Of a DNA stretch of 64,000 nt, positions 55,220-64,000 are shown piece after piece. Origin of the DNA: Sphingobacterium zeae (GTDB lineage: Bacteria; Bacteroidota; Bacteroidia; Sphingobacteriales; Sphingobacteriaceae). Position 1 is the first letter of the stretch. Every line of letters begins with the position of its first letter. The translations under genes and the position numbers were made by a program. The stretch is from the NCBI RefSeq assembly GCF_030818895.1, contig NZ_JAUTBA010000001.1:3162001-3226000 (forward strand), given 5' to 3'. The notes under the pieces were generated by a model, which ran no database searches, was not told the origin of the DNA, and saw nothing but the letters and a program-made list of their open reading frames with translations.

Positions 55220-55227
55220 CAAATATA
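55220..55227 (-). promoter_or_regulatory. Candidate -7 element for the quinone reductase unit
   Basis: On the minus strand TATATTTG matches TAnnTTTG fully and ends 19 bases before the ATG at 55200. The -33 region is weak. The facing element TATTTTTG at 55274-55281 may serve the AraC gene. Confidence 0.45.
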
Positions 55228-55285
55228 GACCGATAAGCATTCCTAAAACAGGTACATTTAAAGTATTTATTGGTATTTTTGCAGT

Positions 55286-56137
55286 ATGCCCAAGGAAAAT
55301 ATTTATCAATCAGTACAAGTTTTTTATGAAAAGGTGGACAACTGTCCATTGCGTGACAGAGAATTTAATTTTTTTGAATTGGTTTATGTTATTTCGGGAT
55401 GTGGAGTTCACGTTGTCAATGGAAACAAGATCACTTACCGTACGGGTGATATGTTTCTTCTTGCTCCGCATGATCGACACGAGTTTGATTTAGAAATCAC
55501 TTGTGAGTTTATGGTTATACGTTTTGGGGAAAGCTATATAAAAGAATATCAATGGAAAAGCATGGACCATATGGAATGTATATTGTATTATGCTTCGCAT
55601 TTATCTGGGTCAGTCCTTATTAATAGAGAAGATCAGCAAATGGTTTCATCTCTTATGCAAAATTTACGACAGGCCATATCCTATGAATTTATGTACAATG
55701 AGGACCTTATCCGTCATTTGGTCAACGCTATAATTGTCATAGCAGGAAGAAATATTGCTATAATGAAGCCTAGTGGCATCACTGTAAGATCAGACGGTCG
55801 AATATTGCAGATACTGGATTACATACAGGAGTATATTCGAGAACCTGAATTACTGAAAGTTACAGTAATTGCGGATAAGTTCGGTATATCACCCACCTAC
55901 CTCGGTACTTATTTTCGAAAGCAATGCAACGAAACCATCCAAAGCTATATATCCTCCTATCGTATTCGCTTGATAGCGCATCGATTGCGCTTTAGTAACA
56001 AAAGAGTTCATGAACTAGCCGACGAATTTGGTTTTGCAGATGAAAGCCATATCAATAAGTTTTTCAAACGGCACAAAGGGGTTAGTTTAAAAGTTTTTCG
56101 CGACACTGCGCATTTAAACGTTTCTGAAGACGCTTAA
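55286..56137 (+). CDS. AraC-family transcriptional regulator
   Basis: The 283-residue protein has an N-terminal cupin-like sensor domain (about 20-110, GDMFLLAPHDRHEFDLE) and a C-terminal double helix-turn-helix. The first helix pair is VTVIADKFGISPTYLGTYFR and the second VHELADEFGFADESHINKFF. It diverges from the quinone reductase pair by 85 bases, so control of that unit in response to a quinone or related compound is the simplest model; the inducer is unknown. A full TAnnTTTG element lies only 4 bases before the ATG. Confidence 0.88.
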   Translation: MPKENIYQSVQVFYEKVDNCPLRDREFNFFELVYVISGCGVHVVNGNKITYRTGDMFLLAPHDRHEFDLEITCEFMVIRFGESYIKEYQWKSMDHMECILYYASHLSGSVLINREDQQMVSSLMQNLRQAISYEFMYNEDLIRHLVNAIIVIAGRNIAIMKPSGITVRSDGRILQILDYIQEYIREPELLKVTVIADKFGISPTYLGTYFRKQCNETIQSYISSYRIRLIAHRLRFSNKRVHELADEFGFADESHINKFFKRHKGVSLKVFRDTAHLNVSEDA

Positions 56138-56392
56138 CAGGCTTAAATTCTCCTTATCATTAGATATTCTATATTTTCCAGTAAATACGGTAATGGGATA
56201 CCCGAGTAAATTGAGCTTGAAATTACGCCTGAGCTATTCACAAAATTTAATTACCATTTTCAAGTCAGGGCATTATCACTTTATAACATTACTAAGCTAT
56301 AATTTAACTTAATTATTTTCTATTAAAAACCATTTGATTAATGTGGTTGTTTTGTTCATGTATTTTAAATTTCTCTAGCACGTTACGGTCTT

Positions 56393-59272
56393 ATGCATAA
56401 CCAAAGATACCCTAAAAATGGGAACAATCTCCACTTCAAAATTGATCAAAATTATAAGCTAATAGCGGATATGATTAAAGACGAGGTCTTTCGAGTGCTT
56501 CTTAAAGCTAAATTGATCTGTTATGCAGAAATGGCCATATTAACTTTATTTGATAATAATCGAAATTTTGTTGCTACTTACTTCCACGATGTGGAAGGAA
56601 ACGCAAGTGTAGACAAAGTGCTTTTGGAATATGTGTTTGATAGTAATATCAAGTCGACACATTCAGCGCTCAAGGATGAACAATGTTTTTTGCGCAATTC
56701 AGTAATTTTCCGAAAATATAACATAGCCTACTATTCTGAAACAGCATTAGTAAATGCAGATGGAAATACAGTTGGTTTCTTAAGCGTTATGGATAGCAAT
56801 GTGAAAGATATTAACGATAATCAACGCGCTCTTTTATCTTTATTATGCCTCGAGGTGCTTGAAATGATCTACCATAGTAATGAGCGTATTAATCTAAGCA
56901 GTGAATTGGAATATGTAAAATCTACGATCGACATGACAAGTAAAGTGGCAAGGGTAGGTGGTTGGGAGTATGATCTAGTAGAGCATTCAATCAATTGGTC
57001 TGAAATGACTAAAACTATCCACGGTGTTTGCATGGACTATAAGCCCACTGTTGAGTCGGCGGTAGAATTTTACAAGGATCCAAAACATCAAATGAGAATT
57101 GTTCAAGCTATGAATGATGCGATATCCAATGGAGTGCCTTGGGATCTTGAACTGGAAATTGAAACAGCTCAGGGCAGGGGATTATGGGTTAGAGTGCTTG
57201 GAAATGCGGCTTTCGAAAATGGAAAATGTATTCGCCTTTATGGGACTTTCCAGGATGTTGATAAGCGGAAACAATCTGAGGTAGATTCCATCAAGTCCAA
57301 AAAATTGCTTGAAGATGTATTAAACGCAACGACTGCAGTTGGCATTATAGCAACTGATTCAGAAGGATTGATAACGCTTTTTAATCGCGGAGCTGAAGAT
57401 CTATTAGGGTATACCAGTAAAGAAGTCGTCGGAAAAGTTAGGCCGACATTATTTCATAGTAGCGATGAAATAAAAGATCGAGCGCATGAATTGGAAACTG
57501 AACTGGGTTATCCTGTTAGCGAAATTAGCGTATTTGTCGAAAATGCAGAACGTTTTGGATCAGAGCAGCAAGAATGGATATATGTAAAAAAGGATATGAC
57601 ACAAATTTATGTATCTGTTGTTGTTACTGCAATCCAAGATATTTCGGACGAGATCATAGGTTATTTATATATAGCCACAGATATTACTAAGATTGTTCTG
57701 CAGCGAGAAGAATTAAAAAAAGCAAAAAAACTTGCTGATCAGGGGAGTGAAGCAAAGTCCGAATTTTTAGCTAATATGAGTCATGAAATTCGGACACCTT
57801 TAAACGCAATTTTAGGTTTTACGGATTTAATGAGCCGTACAAAACTCGATGACGTGCAAAGAGAGTATCTTTCTATCGTCGATCAATCTGCTAATATTCT
57901 TTTGGAAGTTGTAAATGATATACTTGACTTTTCTAAAATTGAAGCTGGAAAATTAGAACTTTCCGTTGAGAAAAGTGATTTATATGAAATGCTCGCTCAA
58001 TTAAGGAGTTTGATTGATCCTCAACTAAAAAACAAAAAGTTAAGTTTTAAGCTAAGCCTATCTGAATCGTTACCGCATTACATTTGGGTTGATGCTCTTC
58101 GATTGAAACAAGTGCTTATGAATCTGCTGAGTAATGCATTAAAATTTACTGAGCGGGGGAAGATTGAGCTTGGTGCCGATGTACTGTTTTCCGACAGCAG
58201 TACCACAACTCTACGCTTCAGTGTAACTGATACCGGAATTGGCATTAAGCCAGATAAGCAGGCAAAAATATTTGAAGCATTTTCGCAGGAAGATGCTTCA
58301 ATAAGCAAAACTTTTGGAGGGACTGGCCTTGGACTTAGTATTTCTAATCAGTTGCTAAAACTGATGAATAGTCAACTACAATTAGAAAGTGTATATGGCG
58401 AAGGAAGTAACTTTTATTTTGAAATAGCATTAAAATCCCTAGACGGTGAAGTCTATGAGTGGAAACTTTTGGAATCATTACATATGTTACTTGTCGCTCG
58501 GGATGATGCCGATAGAGCGAATACAGCATTGATATTAAATATGAAGAAAGTAAACGTATCGTTAGCTGATAACGGATTCGAAGTTCTTCAATTATTAGCC
58601 AAAGGGCATCGATATGATATGATTATTATTGACCAAGACTTACCAGTGATGAACGGTATTGATACAATAAGAAAAATTAGAGAAAAATTAATCTATAGTG
58701 AGACTGAACAGCCGATTGTTCTAATGGTGTCTACATTAGAGAGCAATACGCCCGTAGATAATAACGGTGATGTTACTTCGTTTATCAATAAACCTATTAA
58801 GATCGATCAGCTGTACTCAGTGTTGGTTGACGTGTTAAAGCAGCATGTTAAATCATCAAAACTCGATGATAAAGAAACTGATTTTCTTGAGTCAAAACAT
58901 AAAATCTTAATTGTTGAAGACAATAACTTTAATATGTTACTTACCCATACGATTGTACGCAATGTTCTTCCAAATGCTGAAATTATTGAAGCTGCGGACG
59001 GTTTGAAAGGATATGAATTATTTAAGGAACATGCTCCTGATTTGGTATTTATGGACATACAGATGCCTAAGATGAATGGTTATGAATTAACTAAATTAAT
59101 CAGAAAAAATGAAGCAAAGGAAATGCATACGCCCATCATAGCACTGACTGCAAGTAATATTAAAGGTGAAAAAGAAAGATGCATATCGTATGGCATGGAC
59201 GATTTTGCGGTGAAACCTTTTGTAAAGAATACATTATTGGATCTTCTACGGAGATGGTTGCCAAGATATTAG
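56393..59272 (+). CDS. Hybrid sensor histidine kinase with GAF-like and PAS sensors and two receivers
   Basis: The 959-residue protein is intact. It has a GAF-like domain (about 20-165), two PAS domains (about 180-300 and 305-440), a HisKA domain with His464 (MSHEIRTPLNAI), an ATPase domain ending in GGTGLGLSISNQLLKLM, and two receivers. The first receiver has Asp747 but a weak acidic pocket (LLVARDDAD), so it may be degenerate. The second is canonical (VEDNNFN, Asp888 in FMDIQMP, Lys in AVKPF). There is no membrane helix, so it senses inside the cell. It shares domain order and motifs with the broken kinase at 50.9-53.5 kb. Its output partner is unknown; the lone receiver at 46.1 kb is one candidate. 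Confidence 0.92.
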   Translation: MHNQRYPKNGNNLHFKIDQNYKLIADMIKDEVFRVLLKAKLICYAEMAILTLFDNNRNFVATYFHDVEGNASVDKVLLEYVFDSNIKSTHSALKDEQCFLRNSVIFRKYNIAYYSETALVNADGNTVGFLSVMDSNVKDINDNQRALLSLLCLEVLEMIYHSNERINLSSELEYVKSTIDMTSKVARVGGWEYDLVEHSINWSEMTKTIHGVCMDYKPTVESAVEFYKDPKHQMRIVQAMNDAISNGVPWDLELEIETAQGRGLWVRVLGNAAFENGKCIRLYGTFQDVDKRKQSEVDSIKSKKLLEDVLNATTAVGIIATDSEGLITLFNRGAEDLLGYTSKEVVGKVRPTLFHSSDEIKDRAHELETELGYPVSEISVFVENAERFGSEQQEWIYVKKDMTQIYVSVVVTAIQDISDEIIGYLYIATDITKIVLQREELKKAKKLADQGSEAKSEFLANMSHEIRTPLNAILGFTDLMSRTKLDDVQREYLSIVDQSANILLEVVNDILDFSKIEAGKLELSVEKSDLYEMLAQLRSLIDPQLKNKKLSFKLSLSESLPHYIWVDALRLKQVLMNLLSNALKFTERGKIELGADVLFSDSSTTTLRFSVTDTGIGIKPDKQAKIFEAFSQEDASISKTFGGTGLGLSISNQLLKLMNSQLQLESVYGEGSNFYFEIALKSLDGEVYEWKLLESLHMLLVARDDADRANTALILNMKKVNVSLADNGFEVLQLLAKGHRYDMIIIDQDLPVMNGIDTIRKIREKLIYSETEQPIVLMVSTLESNTPVDNNGDVTSFINKPIKIDQLYSVLVDVLKQHVKSSKLDDKETDFLESKHKILIVEDNNFNMLLTHTIVRNVLPNAEIIEAADGLKGYELFKEHAPDLVFMDIQMPKMNGYELTKLIRKNEAKEMHTPIIALTASNIKGEKERCISYGMDDFAVKPFVKNTLLDLLRRWLPRY

Positions 59273-59370
59273 AAAAGACCCATCAAATCAGTCAACAATT
59301 GTAATCGAGGTAAAGAATTTTCTAGAATACTGAAGTTCGTATTCGAAAAGCGGGCTGTTAAAAAAAATTA

Positions 59371-59405
59371 TTCCGCCCAGTAATTAGAGCTAATTCTGGG
59401 CGGAA
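59371..59405 (-). terminator. Terminator of the minus-strand SGBP/SusCD unit
   Basis: TTCCGCCCAG (59371-59380) is perfectly complementary to CTGGGCGGAA (59396-59405), extended inwards by further AT pairs. On the minus strand it is followed by TAATTTTTTT. It lies between convergent genes and may stop both. Confidence 0.85.
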
Positions 59406-59441
59406 AGGATTGAAAAGGGAATGGATGATATGACGGATCTT

Positions 59442-60761
59442 TTATTCTAAATTTGTCAATGGAACAAGCCTAAAGTTTGCTAGGTACATCTGGAAGTTCT
59501 TTACAGCTTGCGGTGTATGGCCATCTTCGTTGACATCGTAATTCGTATATCCCACCAGCGATTCAAAGCCATTTGTTTGCAAAGATGTTGAATAGTCTTT
59601 TAGCGAGCTCATAGCTAATGTTGGAAAATCGCTAAACTTGAGCGTAATAGTTTTCCACCCATTTTCAAATTTAAACGGGTTTAGTTCTAGACCTCCTGTA
59701 ATTACTTTTTTCCATTCCCAAGGAGTGATATTATAGAGGTAGGCATAGTTTACACCACTTCTATTTTTATTCATTTTAAATGGAATGGCGCCTGATACCC
59801 ACGGTGACGGCATATAGAGGTCAAATTGTATGGCGAGATTTTCAATCGAGGTATTTCCTTTTATATCGCCATTTTTTTCAATCAATGTATTGAAAGCTTT
59901 GTAGGCGTAAAACTTAAAGAAGTTACCGCTTATACCATTGTTTGCCGCTACGGGTATATCGACTTTTGTCGCTGGTATAGCGATTACGTATTCTGGGTTT
60001 TGGGGAAGGCCTGTGAGTGCTGTTATTTCCACTGGATTTGAGTAGATTCTGATCCCATTACTTCCTCCGGCAATCATAGCTTCCTCTGTGAAAGTTCGTA
60101 GAAACATGCCATTTTGAAAAAACATGTAAGGGGCAGAAGAATAGCGCTCATTATCGATGTCAATCGTAAGACGACCATATTTTTGTCTATCTATGTTAGC
60201 CGGAACAATCACTTGTAAGATGGAGTCATTGGCAGATTTTATAATGCCTTTTGTCGAATCAGGGAAAGTGATCGCATTCGATTCTTTCAGGTTTTTGCCG
60301 TATACTTCAATGAGATCTCCAGCATAGGGCATTGTATAGGACACTCCAGTGATAGATGGTATTTTATCGGGGTCCCGAAAAATAAATCCATCAAAGCTTG
60401 CTTGACCTGCTGAGGTCACCAGCTTGATAGTATTCAAAAGAGTTGGGTCTTTTACGTCACTCCCTGTCGGTACGGTCTCTGGTACGTTAATAATAATGTC
60501 TGTGTCAGTCACGTAAATAGGTATAAATGGGACCTGCATTCCGTTAAAATATACGCGTTGCAGCCCGTTAAAGCCGTTGCCGTGAATACGAATCCAGTTG
60601 TTGAAAAAAATAGAAGATATCTGGGAGCTCTCTGTATTTCGGCTGTGTGACCAGACACCCGCAATCTGAATGTTGCTGCTAGATACATCCTTTTTGCAAG
60701 AAAAAAAGCTATAACATATCAATGCTAAAATGAATATATATATAATTCTTAAATTTTTCAT
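59442..60761 (-). CDS. Surface glycan-binding lipoprotein (SGBP-B-like, IPT/TIG domains)
   Basis: The 439-residue lipoprotein (lipobox SFFSC, Cys22) has two Ig-like IPT/TIG domains in a row (about 40-125, GNGFNGLQRVYFNG, and 130-215, YGKNLKESNAITFPDS). A larger C-terminal beta-sandwich follows with LRTFTEEAMIAGGSNGIRIY and exposed aromatics (TPWEWKKVITGG). This layout resembles surface glycan-binding proteins with a xyloglucan-binding C-terminal domain. Ligand identity is not established. It is 6 bases after the SusD stop and is the last gene of the unit. Confidence 0.8.
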   Translation of the reverse strand: MKNLRIIYIFILALICYSFFSCKKDVSSSNIQIAGVWSHSRNTESSQISSIFFNNWIRIHGNGFNGLQRVYFNGMQVPFIPIYVTDTDIIINVPETVPTGSDVKDPTLLNTIKLVTSAGQASFDGFIFRDPDKIPSITGVSYTMPYAGDLIEVYGKNLKESNAITFPDSTKGIIKSANDSILQVIVPANIDRQKYGRLTIDIDNERYSSAPYMFFQNGMFLRTFTEEAMIAGGSNGIRIYSNPVEITALTGLPQNPEYVIAIPATKVDIPVAANNGISGNFFKFYAYKAFNTLIEKNGDIKGNTSIENLAIQFDLYMPSPWVSGAIPFKMNKNRSGVNYAYLYNITPWEWKKVITGGLELNPFKFENGWKTITLKFSDFPTLAMSSLKDYSTSLQTNGFESLVGYTNYDVNEDGHTPQAVKNFQMYLANFRLVPLTNLE

Positions 60762-60767
60762 GTCAAA

Positions 60768-62534
60768 TTATTTAAAGTCATAATTTATTGGAGCTGAGGT
60801 CAGTTCAGGATCAGTTGTTACATCAGCAGAAGGATAGGGCAAACACCAAATATTGGATGTTGCACCCACTGCGTGGACGTAAGATCCTGCGGGCAGATTG
60901 TGTACCACTGACTGAGGCTTATACCCACTTTGCGCGCGGGGCGAGTTTGTCCAGCCTTTACCAGAAGGGTAGAGTAGAGGATCATACGTGTAAGCCCAAG
61001 CAGCATAATTAGTAAATGGAGTATCAGCATCACTATCTTTCAGCTTGTTATTAAGGAGGTTAAGGATCCAGTCCATGTCGTAAAAAGATCTCCTTTTAAG
61101 GTCAGTCCAGTAGATTGTTTCATAAAAAAACTCGAGTCGCCTTTCCATAAATAATTTATCCCGGGTAACCGTCGTTGCAGCCACGTAGTTTTGTGTATTT
61201 TTGCTGAATGCCCTTTCCCGAACTTTATTGAAATAAGCTAACGCAAGTGGATCAGCGGTCTGTAGCTGTTTTCCTAGGGCGGCTTCAGCATACATGAGAT
61301 AAATTTCCGACATCCGTAGCATGGGCGATACTAATCCTGTATTGCCCTGAACGGCGGCACCATCGGTGTCTTTACTGCTTCCGACGACAAATTTTTTTAG
61401 ATTGACCTTCGTTTTTCCACTAGGCACAGTCCAGCTTCCCGCGCTTAAGTGTGTTCCTATGTAATTGTAATTTTGTCCAGGTATTGCTACACTTCCACGC
61501 ATTCTGGCTAACGCACCATCATCAACGAAAGACTTTAGCATGTCGTAAGAGGCGAATATCGCCCCACCCCCGTTCAAGTTTCCTGTTAACTCTCTGTTGT
61601 AAGCTAGATCGTTTAAGGGGCTTGTGTATCCCCATTCTGTAATACCCGGTATAAATTGAATTCCAAACAATGTTTCTGAATTATTATTGTTCTGCGTTCG
61701 CCATAATTGTTCAAAATCGGATAACATAGAGTAGTAGCCGCCTTCAATTACTTGTTGACAAAGTTTTTTTACTTGCTCGAAGTAATTATCGGCCAATCCG
61801 CTGTTACTGCCACCATTATTCCTGCTTATATATTCAGCTGAGAAATGATTGCCCATGGCGTAATTTGCAGCCATGAGGTACAACCGCGCCAGCATACCGC
61901 GTGCGCTATCTTTGGTGACCCGACCTTTTGTATCGGTATCTTTAAGATGTTCGGCCGCAAATAGTAGATCATTAATGGCATATTGTACCACATCTTCAAA
62001 GCGATGTGGCGGCGTCAGCGGATTTAACGTATGGCTTCTAGGGTCGTCTATAATAGGTACGTCGTGCCATAGATTGGCAAGATACCAATACGCGGTTGCA
62101 CGCATAAATCGGGCTTCAGCTTCACATGCTTTTGCTTCCGCTTCGTTTATACCATTTGCGATCGCTGTCTTTACATAATCATTGATAATATAATCCGCTT
62201 GCGTAATGACAAGATATAATGATGCCCAAGAGTTTGCGATGTTATTGTAATTGGCAACTTCGGAGAACAAAGCGGTGGTAATCAGTTCGCCGGTGACGCC
62301 ATCAACATATAGATTTCCCGCTCTGGCTTCGGTGATTTCCCGTAGTGAGGTGTTGGTGGTGTACCATGGACGACAGTACAAAAATGCTGTGGCACCACGG
62401 AGGTCAGCGATATTTTTAAACGATTCATTAGCTTGTTTCTGTGTTTCTGATGTTACATCGAGGTATTTTTCGCAGCTGGAAAAGCCTAATAAAGCGGCAC
62501 AGGCCAAAGAGATATAATAAAATGCTTTTTTCAT
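60768..62534 (-). CDS. SusD/RagB-family nutrient-binding lipoprotein of the third PUL
   Basis: The ATG at 62534 gives a 588-residue lipoprotein (lipobox SSC, Cys21); an upstream TTG at 62540 would add two residues. It has the SusD opening KYLDVTSETQKQANESF, the core EAEARFMRATAYWYLANLWH, and the C-terminal region FMERRLEFFYETIYWTDLKRR. It pairs with the SusC encoded 11 bases upstream on the same strand and with the SGBP downstream. Confidence 0.93.
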   Translation of the reverse strand: MKKAFYYISLACAALLGFSSCEKYLDVTSETQKQANESFKNIADLRGATAFLYCRPWYTTNTSLREITEARAGNLYVDGVTGELITTALFSEVANYNNIANSWASLYLVITQADYIINDYVKTAIANGINEAEAKACEAEARFMRATAYWYLANLWHDVPIIDDPRSHTLNPLTPPHRFEDVVQYAINDLLFAAEHLKDTDTKGRVTKDSARGMLARLYLMAANYAMGNHFSAEYISRNNGGSNSGLADNYFEQVKKLCQQVIEGGYYSMLSDFEQLWRTQNNNNSETLFGIQFIPGITEWGYTSPLNDLAYNRELTGNLNGGGAIFASYDMLKSFVDDGALARMRGSVAIPGQNYNYIGTHLSAGSWTVPSGKTKVNLKKFVVGSSKDTDGAAVQGNTGLVSPMLRMSEIYLMYAEAALGKQLQTADPLALAYFNKVRERAFSKNTQNYVAATTVTRDKLFMERRLEFFYETIYWTDLKRRSFYDMDWILNLLNNKLKDSDADTPFTNYAAWAYTYDPLLYPSGKGWTNSPRAQSGYKPQSVVHNLPAGSYVHAVGATSNIWCLPYPSADVTTDPELTSAPINYDFK

Positions 62535-62545
62535 GATCAAATTGA

Positions 62546-64000
62546 TTAAAAAGTAATATCTAAACCCAATGTGTACGTCCGTGGTGAAGGGACAAATCCA
62601 CCGTCTACGCCGTAGCGAAGCATACTTTGACCCGAGCTTGAGCCTACCTCGGGAGTGTAGCCTTTATATTTCGTGAAGATGAACACATTCTGTAGATTGG
62701 AATATACCCGAATAGTATTGATATTATATTTTGATAAGAATTTTGTAGGAAAACGATAACCCAATGCAATATTCTGTACCCTTAAGAAAGTTCCATCTTC
62801 TACAAAGCGATCGCTAAAGATACTATTTTGAGCGTCTCTGACCGATAATCTTCCCAACTCAGGGTCTGAGCCAGGTAGCACATAAGCGTTCCAAACGTTC
62901 GTATTTTCTGCATTGCCATCGTAGTAACCAATTTGAGCATAATTGGCTACCTCTTTTCGAACATTGCTGTACGTTCTGGGATTGTCCAGAGATGTTCGAA
63001 GAATATTAAAGATCTTATGGCCGAAGGATCCGTTTAGAAATAGCGTAAAATCAAAGTTTTTGTAATTAAATGTATTGTTCAGACCAAAAGTGAATTTGGG
63101 CAATGGGCTTCCGATCAATGCCATGTCGGCATCATTGATGATCCCGTCCTGATTTAGATCTGCATAAAGGATGTCGCCAACATAGGTGGAGGTTGCTAAA
63201 CCTTCATTATTCACAATATCTCCAATTCTATTCTTAAAGGTTGCTGTGACTACCGTACTGGTTCCGTTACCGTTGTCTTTTAAATAGTCTGCAGCAGAAT
63301 TAATTCGGCCAATCTGCTTATATCCATAAAATTGCGAAATAGGCTGACCCTGCATCGTTTGTGTGATGATATTTGTTCCGTTAGAATAATCAATTTGCTG
63401 AATCGTTGCTGTACTGGTATTCATCCGCGTCACCTTATTTCTATTGAGGGTAAATACGAGTCCACTTCGCCAATTAAAATCAGGTTTTTTGACGTTATGT
63501 GTATTGAGAGAAAACTCAATTCCTTTATTTTGAATTGCACCAATATTATAATAAGGAGGGGCTGCCGAGCCAGGGGTATTCCCACGTGTCCCGGTAAATG
63601 AGGGCAACGACAGCCGCAAAAGAAGGTCGTCTGTGATTTTATTGTAAGCATCAAAAACTAGTTCGACACGGCGTTTTAAAAAGCTTAGATCTAAACCTAT
63701 ATTCCATGATTTTGTTGTTTCCCATGTTATATACTCGTTCGGAATATTTGAAGTCGAATATCCGACGCCCCAGTTGTTTGTGAGGGCATTGGCCAAAATG
63801 GCTTGGTAAGCAAATGCGTCAACATTGGCATTCCCAACAGCTCCATAGCTTACTCTAAATTTGAAGTCATCAATTGTATTTTTCAAAGGAGCGAAGAACC
63901 GCTCCTGGGAGACCCGCCACGCCAGCGCTGCCGAAGGGAAATTTCCCCATCTATGGCCTCTGGAAAAGTTATGCGATCCATCACGGCGAAATGTCGCGGT
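62546..64000 (-). CDS. SusC/RagA-family TonB-dependent transporter, C-terminal part (runs off the window)
   Basis: The frame is open from base 64000 to the stop at 62546, so this is about 484 residues of the barrel of a protein usually near 1000-1100 residues. The upstream residues read FRRDGSHNFSRGHRWGNFPS, a standard SusC barrel motif; the TTG at 63886 is internal. Typical later motifs are NIGLDLSFLKRRVELVFDAY, DQDGIINDADMALIGSPLPK and a C-terminal Phe (TLGLDITF). It is the first visible gene of the SusC-SusD-SGBP unit; enzymes and the regulator would lie beyond the window. Confidence 0.92.
   Translation of the reverse strand, partial: TATFRRDGSHNFSRGHRWGNFPSAALAWRVSQERFFAPLKNTIDDFKFRVSYGAVGNANVDAFAYQAILANALTNNWGVGYSTSNIPNEYITWETTKSWNIGLDLSFLKRRVELVFDAYNKITDDLLLRLSLPSFTGTRGNTPGSAAPPYYNIGAIQNKGIEFSLNTHNVKKPDFNWRSGLVFTLNRNKVTRMNTSTATIQQIDYSNGTNIITQTMQGQPISQFYGYKQIGRINSAADYLKDNGNGTSTVVTATFKNRIGDIVNNEGLATSTYVGDILYADLNQDGIINDADMALIGSPLPKFTFGLNNTFNYKNFDFTLFLNGSFGHKIFNILRTSLDNPRTYSNVRKEVANYAQIGYYDGNAENTNVWNAYVLPGSDPELGRLSVRDAQNSIFSDRFVEDGTFLRVQNIALGYRFPTKFLSKYNINTIRVYSNLQNVFIFTKYKGYTPEVGSSSGQSMLRYGVDGGFVPSPRTYTLGLDITF

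Noticed and set aside
1..64000. tRNA, rRNA, CRISPR array or insertion sequence
   Set aside because: Intergenic regions were read for tRNA-like arms, regular spaced repeats and transposase fragments; none were found.

Overview
The window looks like a chromosomal segment from a member of the Bacteroidota, most likely a Sphingobacteriaceae species (Sphingobacterium/Pedobacter type). The evidence is three SusC/SusD outer-membrane pairs, a hybrid two-component system of the Bacteroidetes type, Bacteroidetes-style promoters (TAnnTTTG -7 elements), few visible Shine-Dalgarno sequences, many SPII lipoproteins and a three-subunit SdhCAB. No tRNA, rRNA, CRISPR array, transposase or phage gene was found. 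The window opens inside one gene (an FAD/Fe-S oxidoreductase) and closes inside another (a SusC).

Layout. 0-14.4 kb holds mostly housekeeping and accessory genes: the oxidoreductase, a lipoprotein, a DUF763 protein, a tripartite RND efflux operon, a BI-1-like membrane protein, a VOC protein followed by a truncated SRPBCC remnant, a secreted glutaminase and a secreted TIM-barrel glycosidase. 14.6-20.6 kb is a compact operon coding for an outer-membrane porin, a DASS dicarboxylate transporter and SdhCAB, which together read as an uptake-and-oxidation route for C4-dicarboxylates. 20.8-30.8 kb holds a polysaccharide deacetylase lipoprotein, an orphan SusC/SusD pair, a CPA1 antiporter and a Nudix/HAD pair.

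31.7-45.0 kb is a polysaccharide utilisation locus (PUL): hybrid two-component regulator, GH31 enzyme with a PA14 insert, SusC, SusD, a SusE-position lipoprotein and a broken GH2 gene. Spot checks show clearly higher G+C here than in the flanks, and an inverted repeat lies just outside each side. Two tandem 22-bp-spaced repeats lie immediately upstream of a -7 element in front of the GH31 gene and are the best candidate for the regulator's binding site.

45-59.3 kb holds stress and redox genes (SDR, AraC-controlled quinone reductase pair), a lone receiver protein, an SMP-30 protein, an alpha/beta hydrolase, a two-gene unit of unknown function, and two related hybrid histidine kinases. One kinase is intact (56393-59272); the other (50876-53455) is broken by an internal deletion and a one-base deletion. 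59.4-64 kb, on the minus strand, is the end of another PUL: SusC (partial), SusD and a surface glycan-binding protein.

The most notable points are the dedicated porin-DASS-Sdh operon, the repeat-controlled PUL island with a decayed GH2 gene, the broken kinase next to its intact paralogue, and the uncharacterised pair at 49.2-50.7 kb. I saw no clear case of a wholly new biological system.
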